Source: an uncultured Clostridium sp.
Lineage (GTDB): Bacteria; Bacillota_A; Clostridia; TANB77; CAG-508
Assembly: GCA_947382445.1 (NCBI GenBank)
Contig: CANCZH010000026.1
Span: forward strand, 1 to 21,785
Reading direction: 5' to 3'
Length of the DNA: 21,785 nt
Position 1 is the stretch's first letter. Each line of letters begins with the position of its first letter. The notes beneath the pieces were generated by a model that was not told where the DNA came from, did no database searches, and saw only the letters and a program-made list of their open reading frames with translations. The translations under genes were made by a program, and so were the position numbers. Of this stretch, positions 1 through 9,009 are shown one piece after another.

Positions 1-128
1 CAATAATAGGAGATACTGAAAATAATAATATAAATATAACATCAACTACAAGTGACAATGGAACAGAATATATCTATTATATAGAAGCCTATGACAGAAT
101 AGGAACATTAATAAGTAAATCAAATTAA
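1..128 (+). CDS. C-terminal end of a secreted or surface repeat protein (partial)
   Basis: An open frame enters from the left edge and ends at TAA 126-128, giving about 41 residues. The visible tail is rich in Asn, Thr, Ser and Ile and ends in EYIYYIEAYDRIGTLISKSN, which resembles the last strands of a fibronectin type III or Ig-like bacterial surface domain, where a 'YxIEAxDxxGN'-type ending is common. No sorting motif or membrane anchor is visible at the C-terminus. The gene is followed at once by a hairpin terminator. The assignment to a surface protein is inference from a short fragment; the upstream part of the gene would settle it. Confidence 0.5.
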   Translation, partial: IIGDTENNNINITSTTSDNGTEYIYYIEAYDRIGTLISKSN

Positions 129-138
129 TGTTAAATAA

Positions 139-180
139 TAAAGAGAGCAGAATAAAATCTACTCTCTTTACTGCTATTTT
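139..180 (+). terminator. Hairpin terminator after the partial surface-protein gene
   Basis: A perfect 9-bp stem (139-147 with 162-170, arms TAAAGAGAG / CTCTCTTTA) plus three further inner pairs, followed by CTGCTATTTT. It sits 11 bases after the stop at 128 and separates that gene from the convergent SASP gene. The T-run is weak, so it may act in both directions. Confidence 0.65.
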
Positions 181-230
181 AAACATTCATAAATTCTAAA
201 ACTTAAAACTTATGACTATTCAAAATAAAA

Positions 231-434
231 CTATTTGTTGATCATTGAATTTTCAGCTTGTTGTATCATTTTCTTAACCATATTACCACCGATTTTACCA
301 GCATCTCTAGCAGAAATGTTTCCATTATAACCGTTTTTTAAGTTTACACCAACTTCTGAAGCAACTTCATATTTGAATTTTTCTAAAGAATCCATAGCTT
401 CTGGAACTAACTTTCTATTATTATTACTTGTCAT
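231..434 (-). CDS. Alpha/beta-type small acid-soluble spore protein (SASP)
   Basis: A 67-residue protein of the alpha/beta SASP family, which coats and protects DNA in the dormant spore and is degraded by the GPR protease at germination. Visible family marks are the YEVASEVGV segment around the GPR cleavage site, then a Gly/Asn stretch and the C-terminal DNA-binding motif ARDAGKIGGNMVKKM. An ATG five codons upstream overlaps the ribosome binding site GGAGGTG (minus strand, 441-447), so the start is placed at 434, giving MTSNNNRKLVPEAM. The length fits the family (about 60-75 residues). It is a single gene, convergent with the gene to its left and divergent from the HAD phosphatase. Expression under sigma-G is expected for the family, but I did not see a convincing sigma-G promoter. 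Confidence 0.93.
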   Translation of the reverse strand: MTSNNNRKLVPEAMDSLEKFKYEVASEVGVNLKNGYNGNISARDAGKIGGNMVKKMIQQAENSMINK

Positions 435-571
435 GATTTTCACCTCCATAGTTTAAAAAAATAAATTTTTTGAAAAAACTTAGTAACGTTTCTTCAATAA
501 CTATGATATGTAAAAATACAAAAAATAAACTGGAAATTTTTGCACAAAATATTTTAAAATAAAAATGGTCA

Positions 572-580
572 TGTTATAAT
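572..580 (+). promoter_or_regulatory. Extended -10 promoter for the HAD phosphatase gene
   Basis: TGTTATAAT matches the extended -10 consensus (TGn plus TATAAT at 575-580). The region 17 bases upstream (TTTTAA at 552-557) is a poor -35, which is typical of extended -10 promoters. Transcription would start near 587, leaving a short leader that contains the AAGGAG ribosome binding site at 601-606. Confidence 0.6.
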
Positions 581-614
581 AAGTAAGAATTTAATATAAA
601 AAGGAGAATTATGT

Positions 615-1493
615 ATGTACAAACTAGTTGCAATCGATTTAGATGGCACATTACTAAATTCGTATGGTGAAGTTTCGATTGAAACAAAAGAAACAATAAA
701 AAAAGCAATAAACAGTGGACTAGAAGTAGTTTTAGCATCAGGAAGACCAATAAGTTCAGTAGAAGATTTAGCAAATGATTTAACTGCAAACCATTATTTA
801 ATTTCAGGAAATGGTGCGATTGTTTATGATATGTACAAAAAAGAAATAGTATATGACAAATTTTTAGATAAAGAACAAGTATTAAATATTATACAAGTAT
901 GTGATGAAAATAGTATTTATTATAATATATATACAGAAAATGATGTGTTAACAAAATCATTGAATTACAATACATTATTCTATTATAGTGAAAATACACA
1001 TAAACAAGAAGAAAAAAGAACAAATATAAATATTTTAACAGATGTATATGAATATGTAAAAAAATCAGAAAATGAAAAATATTTAAAAATTACAATATGC
1101 GACCAAAGTCAAATTGTGTTTAATAGTATAATCAAAAAAATAAAAACTATACCAGATATAGATATATTAGATGTTGAGCATATGTCAAAAAAAATCATAA
1201 AATCAGGAACAGAAGAAATTCCAGTTGAATATTGTTACACAGAAATTACAAATAAAAATGTGAATAAATGGACAGCTTTAGAATATATAATGAAAGAACT
1301 AAATATAACAAAAGAAGAAGTAGTTGCAATAGGTGATAATATTAATGATAAAGAAATGATAGAAAACGCTGGACTTGGAGTCGCAATGGGAAATAGCACA
1401 AAGTATATAAAAGAAATAGCTAAAATTGAAGTTTCAACAAATAATGAAGAAGGAGTAAAAGAAACATTTGAGAAATATATAAATATACAATAA
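615..1493 (+). CDS. Cof-type HAD-IIB family sugar/nucleotide phosphatase
   Basis: A 292-residue haloacid dehalogenase-superfamily hydrolase of the Cof/YidA subgroup (usual length 260-290), a cytoplasmic Mg-dependent phosphatase acting on small phosphorylated metabolites. Motif I is DLDGTLLN at residues 8-15 with nucleophile D8 and acid D10; motif II is the Ser in LASGRP (about 42); motif III is the Lys preceding WTALEYIMKEL; motif IV is GDNIND near the C-terminus, with AGLGVAMGN after it. The C2 cap lies between motifs II and III. An overlapping ATG at 611 is in another frame; 615 is chosen because it gives motif I at the proper distance and sits 8 bases after AAGGAG. The gene is monocistronic by layout. 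The substrate cannot be told from sequence. Confidence 0.9.
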   Translation: MYKLVAIDLDGTLLNSYGEVSIETKETIKKAINSGLEVVLASGRPISSVEDLANDLTANHYLISGNGAIVYDMYKKEIVYDKFLDKEQVLNIIQVCDENSIYYNIYTENDVLTKSLNYNTLFYYSENTHKQEEKRTNINILTDVYEYVKKSENEKYLKITICDQSQIVFNSIIKKIKTIPDIDILDVEHMSKKIIKSGTEEIPVEYCYTEITNKNVNKWTALEYIMKELNITKEEVVAIGDNINDKEMIENAGLGVAMGNSTKYIKEIAKIEVSTNNEEGVKETFEKYINIQ

Positions 1494-1546
1494 AATTACA
1501 GTATTATTACATTTTTTTGTTTTTTATATTACATTTATTGATAATA

Positions 1547-1575
1547 TTTACTTAAAAACGACGATATAGTACAAT
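1547..1575 (+). promoter_or_regulatory. Candidate promoter of the Tad-like operon
   Basis: TTTACT (1547-1552), a 17-base spacer and TACAAT (1570-1575) form a plausible sigma-A-type promoter ahead of the first operon gene at 1650. The leader also contains AAAGTAC twice (about 1610-1616 and 1624-1629), which could fold weakly or be bound by a regulator. The -35 match is only partial, so this is a candidate. Confidence 0.35.
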
Positions 1576-1649
1576 AATAGTAAAAGATATTATAAATGAT
1601 ATAAGAGCAAAGTACTGTTTTTAAAGTACAAATAAGGAGGAATAATAAA

Positions 1650-2603
1650 ATGGCAATGAATCCAATGCAAAGAAAAGTAAGAAATTCTTTTCTTTTAGGT
1701 GTTGTAGCAGCAATATTTATAGCAGCGATAGTTGTAGGAATATTGTTTATTAAAATAAAAGGACTAAATGAAGAAATAGAAAAAATGAGAGAAAAAGAAA
1801 GAGTTGCAACAACTCAAGTGTATACTGTTTCCCAAGAAGTAAAAGAAGGAGAAAGTGTTAGATATTTAACTACTCTAACTGTAGCGACAGAAAAGGCTCC
1901 TAAAAATGCAATAACAGATGAAAACCTTGATAATTATGCAGAAAAAGATGAAAAAGGAAACATTATAGTTGGTGAAGATGGAAATCCGATATATCAAATG
2001 AAAGCATTAATTGGAATAACTCCAAATACTATAATGACAACAGACATGGTAGTAATGTCAGAGCAAGCTGGAACATATAGAATGGTAGAATGTACGTCAA
2101 TTGAATTACCATCAAAATTAGCTACTGGTGATTATATAGATATAAGACTTGAATTATATACATCTTCAAATGTTATAGTATTGTCAAAAGTAAAAGTTGA
2201 AGACTCAACTACAAACACTATTTGGTTAAAACTTTCTGAAAGCCAATATGTTGTATTAAGAAATGCTATTCTTGAAACATATATGCTAGAAGGAAGCAGA
2301 TTATATGCAACACAATTTGTAGATGAAGCACAGGCACCATTAAATACTACATATGTACCAAGTGGAACAGTAAAGAATTTAATAGAAGCAAATAGATTAA
2401 CTGAGCAAGATGAAGAAATTATTAGAAGTTATAATGATGATACAAATCCAAATAATGATGAAGTTTTACATATAAGAGAAGTAATAGAAAGTTTATTACC
2501 AGAAGAAGATGAAAGAAAGAGCAAAGTTACTGAAGGATTTAATCAAGAAAAAACAGCAATCCAAGCTACAAGAGAAGAATTACTTGGAGATATAGGATAT
2601 TAA
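1650..2603 (+). CDS. CpaB-like pilus assembly protein (SAF-type domain, single membrane anchor)
   Basis: A 317-residue protein, first gene of the Tad/pilus-like operon. One transmembrane helix (about residues 14-36), then a short charged coiled segment (LNEEIEKMREKER), then an extracytoplasmic domain. The run QVYTVSQEVKEGESV and the later ELPSKLATGDYIDIRLEL fit the SAF/CpaB (RcpC) fold, in which a Pro-x-x-(I/L)-xx-GDxVD motif is typical. CpaB proteins sit at the envelope and help assemble or gate Flp pili. AAGGAGG at 1634-1640 is 9 bases before the ATG. The C-terminal 80 residues are acidic and probably disordered. The position next to MinD-like and CpaF-like genes supports the call; the sequence is divergent, so the family assignment is good but not certain. 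Confidence 0.72.
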   Translation: MAMNPMQRKVRNSFLLGVVAAIFIAAIVVGILFIKIKGLNEEIEKMREKERVATTQVYTVSQEVKEGESVRYLTTLTVATEKAPKNAITDENLDNYAEKDEKGNIIVGEDGNPIYQMKALIGITPNTIMTTDMVVMSEQAGTYRMVECTSIELPSKLATGDYIDIRLELYTSSNVIVLSKVKVEDSTTNTIWLKLSESQYVVLRNAILETYMLEGSRLYATQFVDEAQAPLNTTYVPSGTVKNLIEANRLTEQDEEIIRSYNDDTNPNNDEVLHIREVIESLLPEEDERKSKVTEGFNQEKTAIQATREELLGDIGY

Positions 2604-2625
2604 TACAAAAAAATAGGAGGAACTA

Positions 2626-3330
2626 ATGAAAAAAATAGCTTTCATAGGGTCATATGACAAAACTGATTTTTTACTATACATTGCTAAAATAGTTACAGTA
2701 CTAGGAAAAAAAGTTCTAATAGTAGATGCAACAATAATGCAAAAAGCAAAATATATAGTACCAGTTATCCGTCCTACAACAACATATATAACAGAATTTG
2801 AAAATATAGATGTAGCAGTTGGTTTTTCAGATATGGATGAAATTAGAGGATATCTAGGATTAGCAAGTGAAAACGAATTTGAATACGATTATGCAATATT
2901 AGATATAGATACATATCAAGGGTATACAAACTTTAATGCAAAAGAAGCAATAAAAAAATATTTTGTAACATCGTTTGATGTTTATTCATTAAAAAGGGGA
3001 ATAGAAGCGTTATCAGGATTAGAAGAAAAAATAGTACTAACTAAAGTTCTATTTTCAAAAGATATGTTACGAGAAGAAGATGAGTACTTAGAATTTTTAG
3101 CAATGGGATGTAAGATTGAATGGGAAAAAGAAAAAATATATCTTCCTTTTGAAAGAGGAGATCAAAGTGTTATTATACAAAATCAAAGAACATCAAAAAT
3201 AAATTTCAGAAATCTAAGTTCACAATATAAAGATGGATTGATATTCTTAGCAGAAGGAATACTAGAATCAGATGGAATTGCTGGAGGAGAAATTAGAAAA
3301 ACTGTTAGAAAAATAGAAAAAGGAGTCTAA
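2626..3330 (+). CDS. MinD/CpaE-like protein without a functional P-loop (first copy)
   Basis: A 234-residue protein with the layout of a MinD/ParA/CpaE (TadZ) ATPase: an N-terminal beta strand and loop (KKIAFIGSYDKTDFLLYIAK), the strand KVLIVDAT near residues 29-36 and a Walker-B-like strand YAILDIDTY near 88-96. In place of the deviant Walker A KGGVGKT it has GSYDKTD, without the GK(T/S) core, so ATP hydrolysis is unlikely. Family members place the pilus or secretion machine at a cell site; this one may act as a regulatory or scaffold partner. It lies 22 bases after the CpaB-like gene with its own AGGAGG and is followed 5 bases later by a second MinD-like gene. Function is inferred from fold features and position. 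Confidence 0.62.
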   Translation: MKKIAFIGSYDKTDFLLYIAKIVTVLGKKVLIVDATIMQKAKYIVPVIRPTTTYITEFENIDVAVGFSDMDEIRGYLGLASENEFEYDYAILDIDTYQGYTNFNAKEAIKKYFVTSFDVYSLKRGIEALSGLEEKIVLTKVLFSKDMLREEDEYLEFLAMGCKIEWEKEKIYLPFERGDQSVIIQNQRTSKINFRNLSSQYKDGLIFLAEGILESDGIAGGEIRKTVRKIEKGV

Positions 3331-3335
3331 AATAT

Positions 3336-4184
3336 ATGCCAATTGTAACTTTTTGGAGTAATACAAAAAAAGAAACTGCTCAAACTTTATCAATGATAGC
3401 AATAGCAAGCCATATAGCTGTTGAAAACAATAGCAAAATTTTAATTATTGATACGAACTTTAACGAGTCAACAATTAAAAATGCATATTGGCAAGAAACA
3501 AATAATAATACAAGAAAGATGATAAAAGAATTGAGTGGAGGAAAAATAGATATTGGGTCTGGAATAGAAGGATTAGCAAAAGTACTATCAAGTGGAAGAG
3601 CCGCTGGAAATGTAATTTCTGACTATTCGAAAGTTGTATTTAAAGGAAGGCTTGAAGTAATATTAAGCTTTATGAGTACAAATGAAATTGATCAAGGCAG
3701 AATAAAATCAGTATATAAAGAACTTATAAAACTTGCAAGTGGACAATACGACTATGTTTTTGTGGATGTACCCAAAGGACTAGATGATCCATTTGTAAAT
3801 GAAATTTTAAATATGACTGATGTAGTAGTATATAACATGACTCAAAGATTAATAGATATAAATGATTATGCTAAATTGAAATCAGAAAATTCAATATTTA
3901 AAACAAACAAAGTAATGCCACTAATTGGAAAATACGATAAATATTCAAAATATACAAAGAAAAATATAGCAAGAAATATTGGAGAAAAATTTGAAATACC
4001 AGCAGTATCATATAATACATTATTTTTTGAAGCAGCAAATGAAGGTGGAATAGGAGATTATTTTTTGAAATTCAGAAAAAGCTTGATAAGTAGCACAGAT
4101 AGAAATGCTTCATTTATTGATGAAGTAGAAAAGGCAGCAAATAGAGTAATAATGAAAACTCAAGAAGTACTTATGATGAGATAA
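3336..4184 (+). CDS. MinD/CpaE-like protein with degenerate Walker A (second copy)
   Basis: A 282-residue protein of the ParA/MinD/CpaE type. The start MPIVTFWSNTKKETAQTLSM aligns with the usual 'FWS-x-KGGVGKTT' opening, but the P-loop reads NTKKETAQT, with Ala-Gln where Gly-Lys is expected. The switch-like strand KILIIDTNFN is at about residues 34-43 and a clear Walker B strand YDYVFVDVPKGLDD near 138-151. It should adopt the MinD fold but probably binds nucleotide poorly or not at all. The ribosome binding site AAAAGGAG is inside the end of the preceding gene, so the two are translationally close. Two such proteins side by side suggest a heterodimer that localises the pilus or secretion ATPase encoded next. 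Confidence 0.68.
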   Translation: MPIVTFWSNTKKETAQTLSMIAIASHIAVENNSKILIIDTNFNESTIKNAYWQETNNNTRKMIKELSGGKIDIGSGIEGLAKVLSSGRAAGNVISDYSKVVFKGRLEVILSFMSTNEIDQGRIKSVYKELIKLASGQYDYVFVDVPKGLDDPFVNEILNMTDVVVYNMTQRLIDINDYAKLKSENSIFKTNKVMPLIGKYDKYSKYTKKNIARNIGEKFEIPAVSYNTLFFEAANEGGIGDYFLKFRKSLISSTDRNASFIDEVEKAANRVIMKTQEVLMMR

Positions 4185-4218
4185 AAGTTTAAAAACCAAA
4201 GGAAGGAGTTCTAGAAAG

Positions 4219-6181
4219 ATGGTCAATGCAGTACTTATTGTAATGGTTGTTATAGCAGTAATAGGATACATAGGATACAAAATAAGAGAAAATCAAAAAG
4301 CAGAAACAGAAAATGTAGTAGAACAAGATGACCAAACATATACATTAGACAGAATGATAGTATTTATAAAAAGAAGACTTGATGAAATTACAAAAGTAAA
4401 TCTTTATGATATAGGTCTATCAGAAGAAGAATTAAAAAGAAGAAAAAATAAAAAATATGAATTGAAAAAAGCCTTAAAAGGCTGTACATATGGTGATGTT
4501 AACGACAAAAAATATATAAAAGAACTAATATATGACCTTTTATCAAAAGAATATGGTGTAACAGAAACAAATATTTCTAGATCAATACCTTTCGATATAC
4601 CATCATTATTAACTGGTCAAGATAAATTTGATATACTAATACATGAATACCAAAAAGAATTTGGGTATGAAGCATTAGGAGAGATTATAAAGAAATACAA
4701 TTTGGATGAACTTAAATATGTTCAAGGTGAATCTAAACCATGTTATGTCATAACAGATGACGAAATTAGCCAAATATATGACCAAGAACAACCTAGATTA
4801 TCTTTCCAAGATAAACTAGAAATAGTAGTTCAAAGAATTTACCAAAAATACAAAGGATATAGTAGTATAGATGAAGTAAGAGATATGAACATAGATGGTG
4901 TATCTGGTGGTGTATCTGGACTTCCAGAAAGTTTTTTAAGTCAAGTTGCACAAACAGATGCAGATTATTTAACACAAATTGTAGATGCCAAAGTACCACG
5001 TGCATGTGATAGTATTTGGATTATGTTCCATGGTAAATCTATAAGACTAGCATTCCTTTCATTTGGAACAGAAGCAGAATTAAAAAGAGTTTGTCAAAAT
5101 ATATATAAATATAATAACCCAGGTCAGTTATCTGATACAAATGGTTATAAAATCAATGAAATGAAAGATGGTTCTCGTGTCGTTGTTGTTAGACCAAGTA
5201 TGTCTGAAACATGGGCATTCTTCGTAAGAAAATTCGATGTAAAAAGAGCTACACTAGAACAAATAGTAAAATTCAAAGGAAAAGAAGAAGCAATAGAATT
5301 ACTAAAATTCCTTGTTAAAGGTGCAAGAATTATAGCTCTTACAGGAGAGCAAGGTTGCCGGAAAAACAACAATGCTTATGGCAATGATAGAAAATATATA
5401 TGAAACAATGAACCTACGTATTACAGAAACTGCGTTTGAGTTGCATTTAAGAAAAATATATCCAACAAGAAATATCCTTTCAATGCGTGAAACTGAAACA
5501 GTTGCTGGTCAGGACTGTTTGGACGTTCAAAAGAAAACTGACGGTTCTGTTAATATCATTGGTGAGGTTGCAACTGACCCCGTAGCATCTTGGATGATTC
5601 AGTCAGCACAGGTTGCATCTAAATTTACATTATTTACTCACCACGCTAAAACATTTCCAAACTTAATACAAGCTCTAAGAAACTCAATGTTAAGAGCTGG
5701 TACATTCAGTGATGAAAAAGTTGCTGAAGAACAGGTTGTTCAAGTATTAAACTTTAACATCCACTTAGTAAAAGATTTTAGAGGTAGACGTTATATCGAA
5801 AGAATAACAGAATGTATACCAGTAGAAGAAAAGAATGAATATACATTTGACTATAAAAAAGAAAAAACATTAGAAGGAAAATTTGATAAATTTTTTGATA
5901 ATGCAACTATGTTTTTTGCAAAAACAACAAACAGAGAATTATACCAATATAGAAATATACTAGAATTTTCAGATGATTCATATGTATTAGTAAATCCAAT
6001 TTCAGAAAAAAACATAAGAGAAATGAGAGAGAATATGGATGATAATGACCAAATTGCATTTGACAAATTCATAGAAAGAAATTGGGGAATATCATCACAA
6101 AAAATAGAAACAACACAAACAGAAGAACAACCAAAACCAAGAAGAGGAAGAAAACCAGCAAACCCAGTAGCAGAGAGCTAA
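4219..6181 (+). CDS. CpaF/TadA-like secretion ATPase, read through one +1 shift at CGG
   Basis: A 653-residue ATPase when the frame change at 5359 is bridged. It has an N-terminal membrane anchor (residues 2-20), a long N-terminal domain and a C-terminal GspE/PilT/CpaF motor domain. The upstream frame reads LTGEQGC then CGG and stops at 5403; skipping the C gives GEQGC-GKTTMLMAM, a perfect Walker A with Gly 381, Lys 382 and Thr 383. Downstream are an Asp-box-like segment (ETAFELHLRKI), the Walker B region IIGEVATDPVASWM and a His-box FTHHAKTFPNL. It should power pilus assembly or secretion with the membrane protein encoded next. Each piece alone would be dead, and the long intact downstream frame argues that the gene is used or was intact very recently. 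A one-base sequencing insertion is the simple alternative. Confidence 0.85.
5359..5361 (+). other. In-frame CGG with required +1 shift, site 1 (Walker A of the CpaF-like ATPase)
   Basis: Zero frame GGT-TGC-CGG-AAA reads into a TGA at 5401-5403. Skipping C5359 gives GGT-TGC-GGA-AAA-ACA (Gly-Cys-Gly-Lys-Thr), the invariant P-loop. The junction is therefore fixed to the base by a catalytic motif. Confidence 0.8.
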
Positions 6182-6213
6182 TAAATGGAGAAAAATAGGA
6201 GGTATAACACTAA

Positions 6214-8289
6214 ATGACACAAGATATGCTAGGTAAATTAATTACAGGCATGTTTATAGTATTTGGAATAATTATAGTTGCATTCCTGATTATTAATAAA
6301 TTTACCAATAAGAAAAATACAAAATTTGTTGCATCATTAGTAGATGGTACAAAAACAAAATCTTTTTCTTCTGAAATAATATATCAAAAAATATATATTT
6401 ACTTAGTTAAAATACCTTTTTTAAGAAGATACATACTAAAATTAAGAAGAAGACTTGAAATAATAAATCTAGAAGATGAATATTTAACTAGAAAACAAAC
6501 TGCACAAATGATGACAAAAGCAATATTATTAGTTATACCACTAACTATTGCTATAATTATATTAGCAAAAAAAAATACAGTATTATTAGCTACATTATTA
6601 TTATTTGAATTATTCTTTATAGAAACATTCCTAACTGGTTTAGTTGATAAAATTGATAATAAATTATTAAAAGAACAAATTGACATGTTTTCAGAAATGA
6701 GACATGCATATCATGAATTTAATTTAGTTGAAGAAGCTGTATATGAAGTTGCTCAAAATGATGAACTGGAAGTATCAAAGCAAGCACAAAAAATATATGA
6801 AATATTAATTTCAGATGATCCAGAATTAGAACTAGAAAAATATTATGATATAGCACCAAATAGTTTTCTAAAAGAATTTGCAGGAGTATCTTACTTAACA
6901 AAAGAATTTGGTGATAGACAAGATTCAGATGGAGCATCTTTATACTTAAAAAATTTAAATAATATTACACAAGAAATGCAAATTGAAATATTAAAAAGAG
7001 AAAAACTTGACTACGTATTCCAATCATTAGCAATGATTTCAGCATTACCAATATTATTTTTAGAGCCAATTAAAAACTGGGCTGTTGGACAATTCTCTTT
7101 CACAAAATCTTTCTATGATGGAAAAACAGGATTTATTATGCAAATAGCTTTAATAGTTTTAACTTTTATTTGCTATATATTAGTTAGAAAATTAAAAGAT
7201 AATGGAAGTGTTGACACAGGAAGAAATATGCAAAATCCATGGGAACAAAAATTATATTCTAAAAAATATATTAAAAAATTTATAGATAAAATTATACCAA
7301 AGAAAAATACCAAAGAATACAGATTAAAAACTAAATTAATGAAAGAATCAGCAACAAAACTAAAAATTGAATGGCTATATATAGATAGATGTGCATATGC
7401 AATTGTAGGATTTGTAGTAGCAATGTTTGTATTCTGGCAGTTACACAATTTAACAATTTCATATATTTATGAAGAACCAAAGGCAGATTATGACTTATTA
7501 GGGTCAATGAATGAAAAAGAAGAAAAACAAGCAGCTGCTGAGTTAGTAATACATAATAAATATTTGGATAAATATAAAACAAATAAAGGAACGACACAAG
7601 ATATGATATTAGCAGATATTCAAAAAGATGAATATTATGCATCAGCAACAGAGGAAGAATTAGCAGAAGCAGCAGAATGGATATATAAAGATTTAGTTAC
7701 AATACAAAATGAATATATGAAAGCATTAGAAGTATTAATTTCATTTGGAATAGGTGCAATAGCATATTATGGACCAATATGGTTACTTATGTTCCAAAAG
7801 ATAATGAGACAAATGGAAATGGAAAATGAAGTTATGCAGTTCCAAACAATTATATTAATGCTTATGAAAATAGAAAGAGTAAATGTTGAAATGATTCTAG
7901 AATGGCTAGAAAGATATTCAAATATATTCAAAGAACCTATTTCAAAATGTGTAAATAACTTTGAAAGTGGGCCATGGGAAGCATTAGAAGAACTAAAAAA
8001 TGATATTGCATTTCCACAATTAATACGTATAGTAGAAAGTTTACAATCAGCTGTTGAGAAAATACCAATAAGACAAGCATTTGATGAATTAGATACAGAA
8101 AGAGCATATCATCAAGAAAAACGTAAAGAATCAAATGAAAGATTAATCTCAAGAAAATCAATGATAGGAAAAGTAGTTGGTTTTGCACCAATGGTTTGCC
8201 TATTTGTAGGATACTTAATTGCACCATTATGTGTAATTGGTATGTTAAGTATGACAGAAGCATTTGCAAGTATGTCTGCACAGATGTAA
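6214..8289 (+). CDS. GspF/TadB-TadC-like pilus assembly inner-membrane protein
   Basis: A 691-residue polytopic membrane protein directly after the CpaF-like ATPase, the position TadB and TadC hold in Tad loci. Membrane segments are predicted at about residues 10-30, 100-140, 270-290, 310-335, 395-415, 505-525 and 650-680. Two cytoplasmic helical blocks resemble GspF-type domains: one around SEMRHAYHEFNLVEEAVYEV (about 155-180) and one from VMQFQTIILMLMKIERVNVE to the C-terminal hydrophobic pair (about 545-690). This suggests one chain doing the work of TadB plus TadC, the membrane platform that the ATPase acts on. AGGAGG lies 10 bases before the ATG. The GspF likeness is by layout and motif appearance; homology detection would be needed for proof. 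Confidence 0.68.
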   Translation: MTQDMLGKLITGMFIVFGIIIVAFLIINKFTNKKNTKFVASLVDGTKTKSFSSEIIYQKIYIYLVKIPFLRRYILKLRRRLEIINLEDEYLTRKQTAQMMTKAILLVIPLTIAIIILAKKNTVLLATLLLFELFFIETFLTGLVDKIDNKLLKEQIDMFSEMRHAYHEFNLVEEAVYEVAQNDELEVSKQAQKIYEILISDDPELELEKYYDIAPNSFLKEFAGVSYLTKEFGDRQDSDGASLYLKNLNNITQEMQIEILKREKLDYVFQSLAMISALPILFLEPIKNWAVGQFSFTKSFYDGKTGFIMQIALIVLTFICYILVRKLKDNGSVDTGRNMQNPWEQKLYSKKYIKKFIDKIIPKKNTKEYRLKTKLMKESATKLKIEWLYIDRCAYAIVGFVVAMFVFWQLHNLTISYIYEEPKADYDLLGSMNEKEEKQAAAELVIHNKYLDKYKTNKGTTQDMILADIQKDEYYASATEEELAEAAEWIYKDLVTIQNEYMKALEVLISFGIGAIAYYGPIWLLMFQKIMRQMEMENEVMQFQTIILMLMKIERVNVEMILEWLERYSNIFKEPISKCVNNFESGPWEALEELKNDIAFPQLIRIVESLQSAVEKIPIRQAFDELDTERAYHQEKRKESNERLISRKSMIGKVVGFAPMVCLFVGYLIAPLCVIGMLSMTEAFASMSAQM

Positions 8290-8302
8290 AGGAGAAGATA
8301 TA

Positions 8303-8983
8303 ATGGAAAACATATCTAGTGCATTACAAATGGCTGCTGGAATATTACTTGCACTACTATTAATAAGCTTATTTGTATATGTTTTTAATAGTATAAGTGG
8401 AGCAGAGAATACCAAAGCAGATATAGAAGCAGCAGCAGAAATAACTAAATTTAATAATAAATTTTTGGCATTTGATAAATCATCAATGTATGGAACTGAT
8501 TTAATATCTATTTTAGGATTAGCAATTTCTAATAATCAAATATACAATCAAGTTGCAGAATATCATGCTGATGGAAGATATCGTGAAAACATTGAAGGAA
8601 CAATAAATATAAAATTCAGGTTACTTGATGATGTAAATACAAAAACAACATATTATCAATTTGTTGAAAAATATGTAAATGGAGAATGGGAAGCAAAATG
8701 GGAGAAAGATACAAACTATTCACCAAATCCACAAACAACCAAAGTATTAAATAAAAATGTAGTATATACATTAGAAACTACAACTGGATACAATGAAATA
8801 GCCAAAATTGCAATTGAAGGTAATCAAAATGTTTCACAAAAGGTTAATGGAAGAAAGATGATAGAAAAAGATTCTTCTGGATTTGATGACTTAAAAAAAA
8901 GAATCTTTAAATGCACAAATGTTGAATATAATGGAGTAGGAAGAATATACTGCATGACATTTGAAGAAAAAAATGTAGATTAA
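8303..8983 (+). CDS. Pilin-like protein, MEN-x-x-x-AL family (copy 1)
   Basis: A 226-residue protein beginning MENISSALQMAAGILLALLL, a hydrophobic helix starting about six residues from the N-terminus, then a soluble domain. This N-terminus is shared with three other genes in the operon (at 9010, 10180 and 10773). Pilins and pseudopilins have just such an N-terminal helix, but no leader peptide with a Gly before the cleavage site is visible, so processing by a prepilin peptidase is unclear. Thirteen in-frame codons upstream are rejected because they overlap the preceding gene, and the AAAGGAGA site (8288-8295) fits the ATG at 8303. The body contains FRLLDDVNTKTTYYQFVEKY, a beta-rich region. 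A structural role in the surface filament or pseudopilus is inferred. Confidence 0.72.
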   Translation: MENISSALQMAAGILLALLLISLFVYVFNSISGAENTKADIEAAAEITKFNNKFLAFDKSSMYGTDLISILGLAISNNQIYNQVAEYHADGRYRENIEGTINIKFRLLDDVNTKTTYYQFVEKYVNGEWEAKWEKDTNYSPNPQTTKVLNKNVVYTLETTTGYNEIAKIAIEGNQNVSQKVNGRKMIEKDSSGFDDLKKRIFKCTNVEYNGVGRIYCMTFEEKNVD

Positions 8984-9009
8984 TATTATACTATATGAAA
9001 GGATAAAAA

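Noticed and set aside
7331..8281. Long antisense open frames over the 691-residue membrane-protein gene
   Set aside because: Leu/Ile-rich shadow frames of A/T-rich coding sequence without ribosome binding sites.
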